This document shows, piece by piece, positions 61,006 to 64,000 of a stretch of 64,000 bases of DNA. Source of the stretch: Pycnococcus provasolii (Eukaryota > Chlorophyta > Pseudoscourfieldiophyceae > Pseudoscourfieldiales); NCBI GenBank assembly GCA_049487715.1, contig CP150576.1, positions 248,001 through 312,000 of the forward strand, read 5' to 3'. The notes beneath the pieces were generated by a model that was not told the DNA's origin, did not search any database, and saw only the letters and a program-made list of their open reading frames with translations. Made by a program: the position numbers and the translations under genes. The number at the start of each line of letters is the position of its first letter. The first letter of the stretch is position 1.

Positions 61006-61840
61006 GAAGGCATAAGTTTTGTGCTATGCATGCCGGTATTGTGGTTGACGAAAACTTGAATGAGGTAGTGGGGTAGGGTAATAAATTTTCATTTCAGGGG
61101 CTGGGTTCGGGATGACTTAATTTTTTGTGTAAATCCCAAGGTATTATGATTTGCACGCGCGAAATATCGCTCTGGTGGTATTATCACCTGAGTGTTTTCT
61201 TAAAGTATATCACTTCATTTTACCCAACAACAACAATTCAAGATGTACAGTAGTCGCAGACACGCGTCGGCTTTTGTTGATGGAGTTGGGAGTTGGGAGT
61301 TGGGAGTTGGGAGTTGGGAGTTGGGAGTTGGGAGTTGGGAGTTGGAGTTGGGAGTTGGGAGTCCCCATCCCCCTCCTCCCCGCCCCCCTTATGCTCAGCT
61401 CTCATTCTTCATTCTTCATCTCTTAATGGCGTGCACTGATGATGGCGTGCGGTACTGAATGAACGGCTTGATGTGAGCGAGTGCTGACGCGGAGGTGTTT
61501 TGTGGTTTTTGGGAATAACATTTTTTTTCTTTTTTTTTTTGTGTGTGAAAAGCCGCATGTGTTAACAATCAAAAGGTGGGTAGAGGATGGTGAAAACCAT
61601 CATAATACTTTCACGACAAAATGGCCCTGTATGGGCCCGGTATTTACATATAATCTTTTTAAAAGACTTTTATGTAACCGGACGAGGCTGTGCCAATTTT
61701 TTACCTCAAGAGAACTTGCGGTAACAGTTGGAGGTGAGTTTGTCGCACACAAACAGTCGCACGTCTTTCCCGTCAAGAGAGCTGAGGTTGACCGCATCGT
61801 TGATTTCATCGTCAATCAAGGCGATCAAAATCACAAGGCG
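61006..61840. other. intergenic region, AT-rich, with a 7-bp repeat
   Basis: Contains the GGGAGTT repeat (listed) and T runs at about 61521-61540. The OBG gene's frame is open from 61481 but its sequence before 61841 is AT-rich and not convincingly coding; an upstream exon cannot be excluded. Confidence 0.4.
61281..61362. repeat. GGGAGTT tandem repeat
   Basis: About eleven tandem 7-bp units, two slightly shortened. Confidence 0.9.
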
Positions 61841-63781
61841 ATGGATGCCGTGGCGAAGAGAGGCTTACAAAATACAGCCGCCGACGACGTGGAACTGCTG
61901 GAAGAATTCGACGCACTTACGGCAATCTTCGCCGAAGACGTTGAAGTGCACGCAGGTGACAACGTTTTTCCACCCGTCGTACGCGTGCGTCTCAAATCGG
62001 ACGAGTCGTCAGCCTTCCTTCGTGCAGAGATTCCTTGTGACTATCCAACAGCTCCGCCACGTCTTGATGTCGAAGGACCGTCTGCTGGACCTGCTTTTTG
62101 CAATCGCATCCTAGGTGTGCTCAACAATGAGCTGCGCGATCTCGCCGGCATTCCATGCCTCTTTCAGCTGGCAAGCGTCGCACGCGAAGCAGCGTTGGAA
62201 GAGGGAGCTGACGATGACATGGCGTCGCCAGCATCGGCACCTGCGCCATCTATCGACGAGGTGCACGATCCATCCTCCATCGACGACGACAATGAAATTG
62301 GCGATGATGGCGATGATGGCGACGACCTCTTCGCTCATCCTGCACTCCTCTCGGAGACGCTGACTGACCAAGAGGAGGATGCAATGGCGCGTGAGGCTCT
62401 CGAGCGCGCCGCTGCGGCATTTTCCACGAACCCGCCTTCGGAATTCTACGCGCGAGGCAATTCTGGTGGACGATGCGACTTCACCGTTGGTCTTGTAGGC
62501 AAACCATCTGCGGGCAAATCAACATTTTTCAACGCGGCTACAGAGCCGACAAGCGAAGCAGAGGAGGCGAAGGTTGCAGCATATCCCTTCACCACGATTG
62601 ATCCGAACATCGGCGTGGGTCAATGTGCCCTTCGCACATCGCTGGATATCAGTAGTAGCAGGAGCAGCTCGATCCCAAACGAAGGCGCGAGTGCGGGTGT
62701 GCCACGGCTTGCGGTGCCCTCAAAAAGATTCCATGGAAGGCCTATGCCCGTGATCATAAAGGATGTCGCAGGCCTCGTTCCTGGTGCATGCAAGGGCAAG
62801 GGTAAGGGAAACCAGTTTCTGAACGACTTGTGTGACGCACATGCTCTGATTGTTGTCATCGATGCATCGGGAACTGCCACGAACGACGGCGTGTCTGTCG
62901 GTTCAGATGAGAGTGCGAGTAATCCCTCGGAAGACATCAAGTGGCTGCTGGTTGAGGTGCACATGTGGATCTACGGCAATCTGCTGGCGAAATGGGCGAC
63001 GATATGTCGTAGGCTACGTCACAGACCTCACGACGACAAATTTCTTCTCTGCTTTACTGGTTACGGCTGCTCGGGCGATCTCGTCAAGGCGGCATTGCTT
63101 CGAGCGGGAATGCCTCGTTGGCCAAAGGCGGCTGAAGAACTTCCATCGTGGACAGCTCGCGATCTTCACGCGGTGGTGGCGCAGGTGGTGCATCTCCGCT
63201 TTCCAATCGTCGCGGCGTGCAACAAGTGCGATATCGCAAGCGCATCCACACACCTCGCGGCGCTCCGCGAGGATCCTTCGCTGCACTATCCAACTATTCC
63301 GTGCTGCGCACTCGAGGAATGGACAGCCGTGAAGTCTAAGAGTGGCGGCGTCAATGCAGCACATCGCCAGTTTGGCGTCGAGGCGTTCGGCGTTCGCGCG
63401 GCGCTCTCTACCGCAGTGAGCCTTCGAGAACCGACTATCATTTTCGTCGTTTCCGATCACGATACGCAGCACGCCGCCGGCGCACCAACTCCGGCGAGTC
63501 GATGTCCGCCACAAGCTCCTGACGGCTCACCTTGGCTTGGTTCGGCGGTAATGTTGATTCCTGGAACGACGACGGAGGATGCATTCAAGGCGTGCTGCCG
63601 TCCACCTTACAACTTTTTGGACGGCGAGCTCGTGAGAGCTGAGGAGAGTACGAGCGACGGCAAGAGGCGTGTCATGGCACGCGACGAGATTCTTCGGAAC
63701 GGTTCCGTGATACGCTTTGCGAGCACGAAGAAGAGCCGCTGGCAGCAGCAGCAGCAGCATCGACAGACAATGGCTGAGTAG
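61841..63781 (+). CDS. OBG-family (Ygr210/YchF-like) GTPase with an N-terminal RWD domain
   Basis: 646 residues. Residues about 10-115 look like an RWD domain (VELLEEFDALTAIFAEDVEV, FLRAEIPCDYPTAPPRLDVE), a fold that binds proteins such as GCN1. An acidic linker follows. The GTPase begins at about 205: VGLVGKPSAGKSTFFNA (G1), YPFTTIDPNIG (G2), DVAGLVPGACKGKG (G3), ACNKCD (G4). An all-helical region and a C-terminal TGS-like ubiquitin fold (AVMLIPGTTTEDAFKAC, RNGSVIRFAS) complete the OBG arrangement. The subgroup with long inserts resembles yeast Ygr210c. Expected role: ribosome- or stress-linked GTPase. ATG 61841 (MDAVAKRG). Confidence 0.85.
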   Translation: MDAVAKRGLQNTAADDVELLEEFDALTAIFAEDVEVHAGDNVFPPVVRVRLKSDESSAFLRAEIPCDYPTAPPRLDVEGPSAGPAFCNRILGVLNNELRDLAGIPCLFQLASVAREAALEEGADDDMASPASAPAPSIDEVHDPSSIDDDNEIGDDGDDGDDLFAHPALLSETLTDQEEDAMAREALERAAAAFSTNPPSEFYARGNSGGRCDFTVGLVGKPSAGKSTFFNAATEPTSEAEEAKVAAYPFTTIDPNIGVGQCALRTSLDISSSRSSSIPNEGASAGVPRLAVPSKRFHGRPMPVIIKDVAGLVPGACKGKGKGNQFLNDLCDAHALIVVIDASGTATNDGVSVGSDESASNPSEDIKWLLVEVHMWIYGNLLAKWATICRRLRHRPHDDKFLLCFTGYGCSGDLVKAALLRAGMPRWPKAAEELPSWTARDLHAVVAQVVHLRFPIVAACNKCDIASASTHLAALREDPSLHYPTIPCCALEEWTAVKSKSGGVNAAHRQFGVEAFGVRAALSTAVSLREPTIIFVVSDHDTQHAAGAPTPASRCPPQAPDGSPWLGSAVMLIPGTTTEDAFKACCRPPYNFLDGELVRAEESTSDGKRRVMARDEILRNGSVIRFASTKKSRWQQQQQHRQTMAE

Positions 63782-63850
63782 TACCCGACCTAGACCTGTA
63801 CTGTACTGTATGTATAAAACGTGTGTTACTACTATAACTATAAAAATATT

Positions 63851-64000
63851 TTATTGGTTAAATGAACAGAGTGCGTCGCGCGTGGATTCCACGACTGTGA
63901 AGAGTGCGGCGTTGGCGGGGAAAGCTCTCGCGACTGCTGGCACCCATCCTTTGAAAAACGCACGCAGTCCACCCTCGCGGTAGACGTTTTGTGCAGCCTG
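63851..64000 (-). CDS. mitochondrial carrier (SLC25) protein, C-terminal fragment
   Basis: The last 49 codons of a gene that continues beyond the right edge. YREGGLRAFFKGWVPAVARA, then FPANAALFTVVESTRDAL is the typical end of an SLC25 carrier of the carnitine/ornithine type (third repeat, helix 6). The stop is at 63851-63853. These carriers move metabolites across the inner mitochondrial membrane; the substrate cannot be told from this piece. Converges on the OBG gene with 69 bp between the stops. Confidence 0.8.
   Translation of the reverse strand, partial: QAAQNVYREGGLRAFFKGWVPAVARAFPANAALFTVVESTRDALCSFNQ

Overview
The window looks like nuclear DNA of a compact, GC-rich, intron-poor unicellular eukaryote, most likely a green alga of prasinophyte type. 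The evidence is indirect. Plant-type AP2/ERF domains sit with an R2R3-MYB domain, there is an RLK/Pelle-type kinase, and TGTAA (the usual chlorophyte polyadenylation signal) lies shortly after several plus-strand stop codons. The genes include eIF5B, mitochondrial ribosomal protein mS33, NAD kinase and a cytochrome P450. Two introns are well supported (72 and 84 nt, GTAAGT...CAG). No rRNA, tRNA, CRISPR array or viral gene was recognised.

Layout. 1-5 kb: an RLK-like kinase/RING/armadillo fusion (cut by the window edge), a sterol desaturase-like enzyme with a frame shift, a membrane RING protein and a dienelactone hydrolase-like enzyme. 5-12 kb: an Sfi1-repeat protein, a PHD-finger protein, mS33 and an acidic coiled-coil protein. 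12-19 kb: cytochrome P450, NAD kinase and an unrecognised basic-tailed protein. 19-24 kb: two PHB-depolymerase/esterase-like hydrolases around a GNAT-like gene, then an orphan HTH/IQ fragment. 24-30 kb: a protein ending in a CAMSAP-type CKK domain and a SET-domain protein. 30-39 kb: a secreted IPT/TIG giant and a CRAL-TRIO protein. 40-48 kb: eIF5B with an inserted tRNA-binding domain, and a tandem pair of AP2 genes, one fused to MYB. 48-57 kb: an exostosin-like glycosyltransferase with an intron, a split ORF around a repetitive insert, an arsenite methyltransferase with an in-frame TGA, and an INT_rpt/RING protein. 57-64 kb: a four-CNB PKG-like pseudokinase, an RWD-OBG GTPase and the end of a mitochondrial carrier.

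The genes form no single pathway or operon. The strongest lead is the arsenite methyltransferase at 53,237-54,328. A single TGA falls where the conserved catalytic cysteine is expected, and conserved coding sequence continues in frame on both sides, which suggests a selenoprotein. Other notable points are several unusual domain fusions (RLK-RING-ARM, eIF5B-tRNA_bind, MYB-AP2x3, RWD-OBG, INT_rpt-RING), a CKK domain, a PKG lacking its catalytic Asp, an esterase lacking its nucleophile Ser, and a possible introner-like insert with 8-bp direct repeats. Three genes carry small frame shifts that may be assembly indels.
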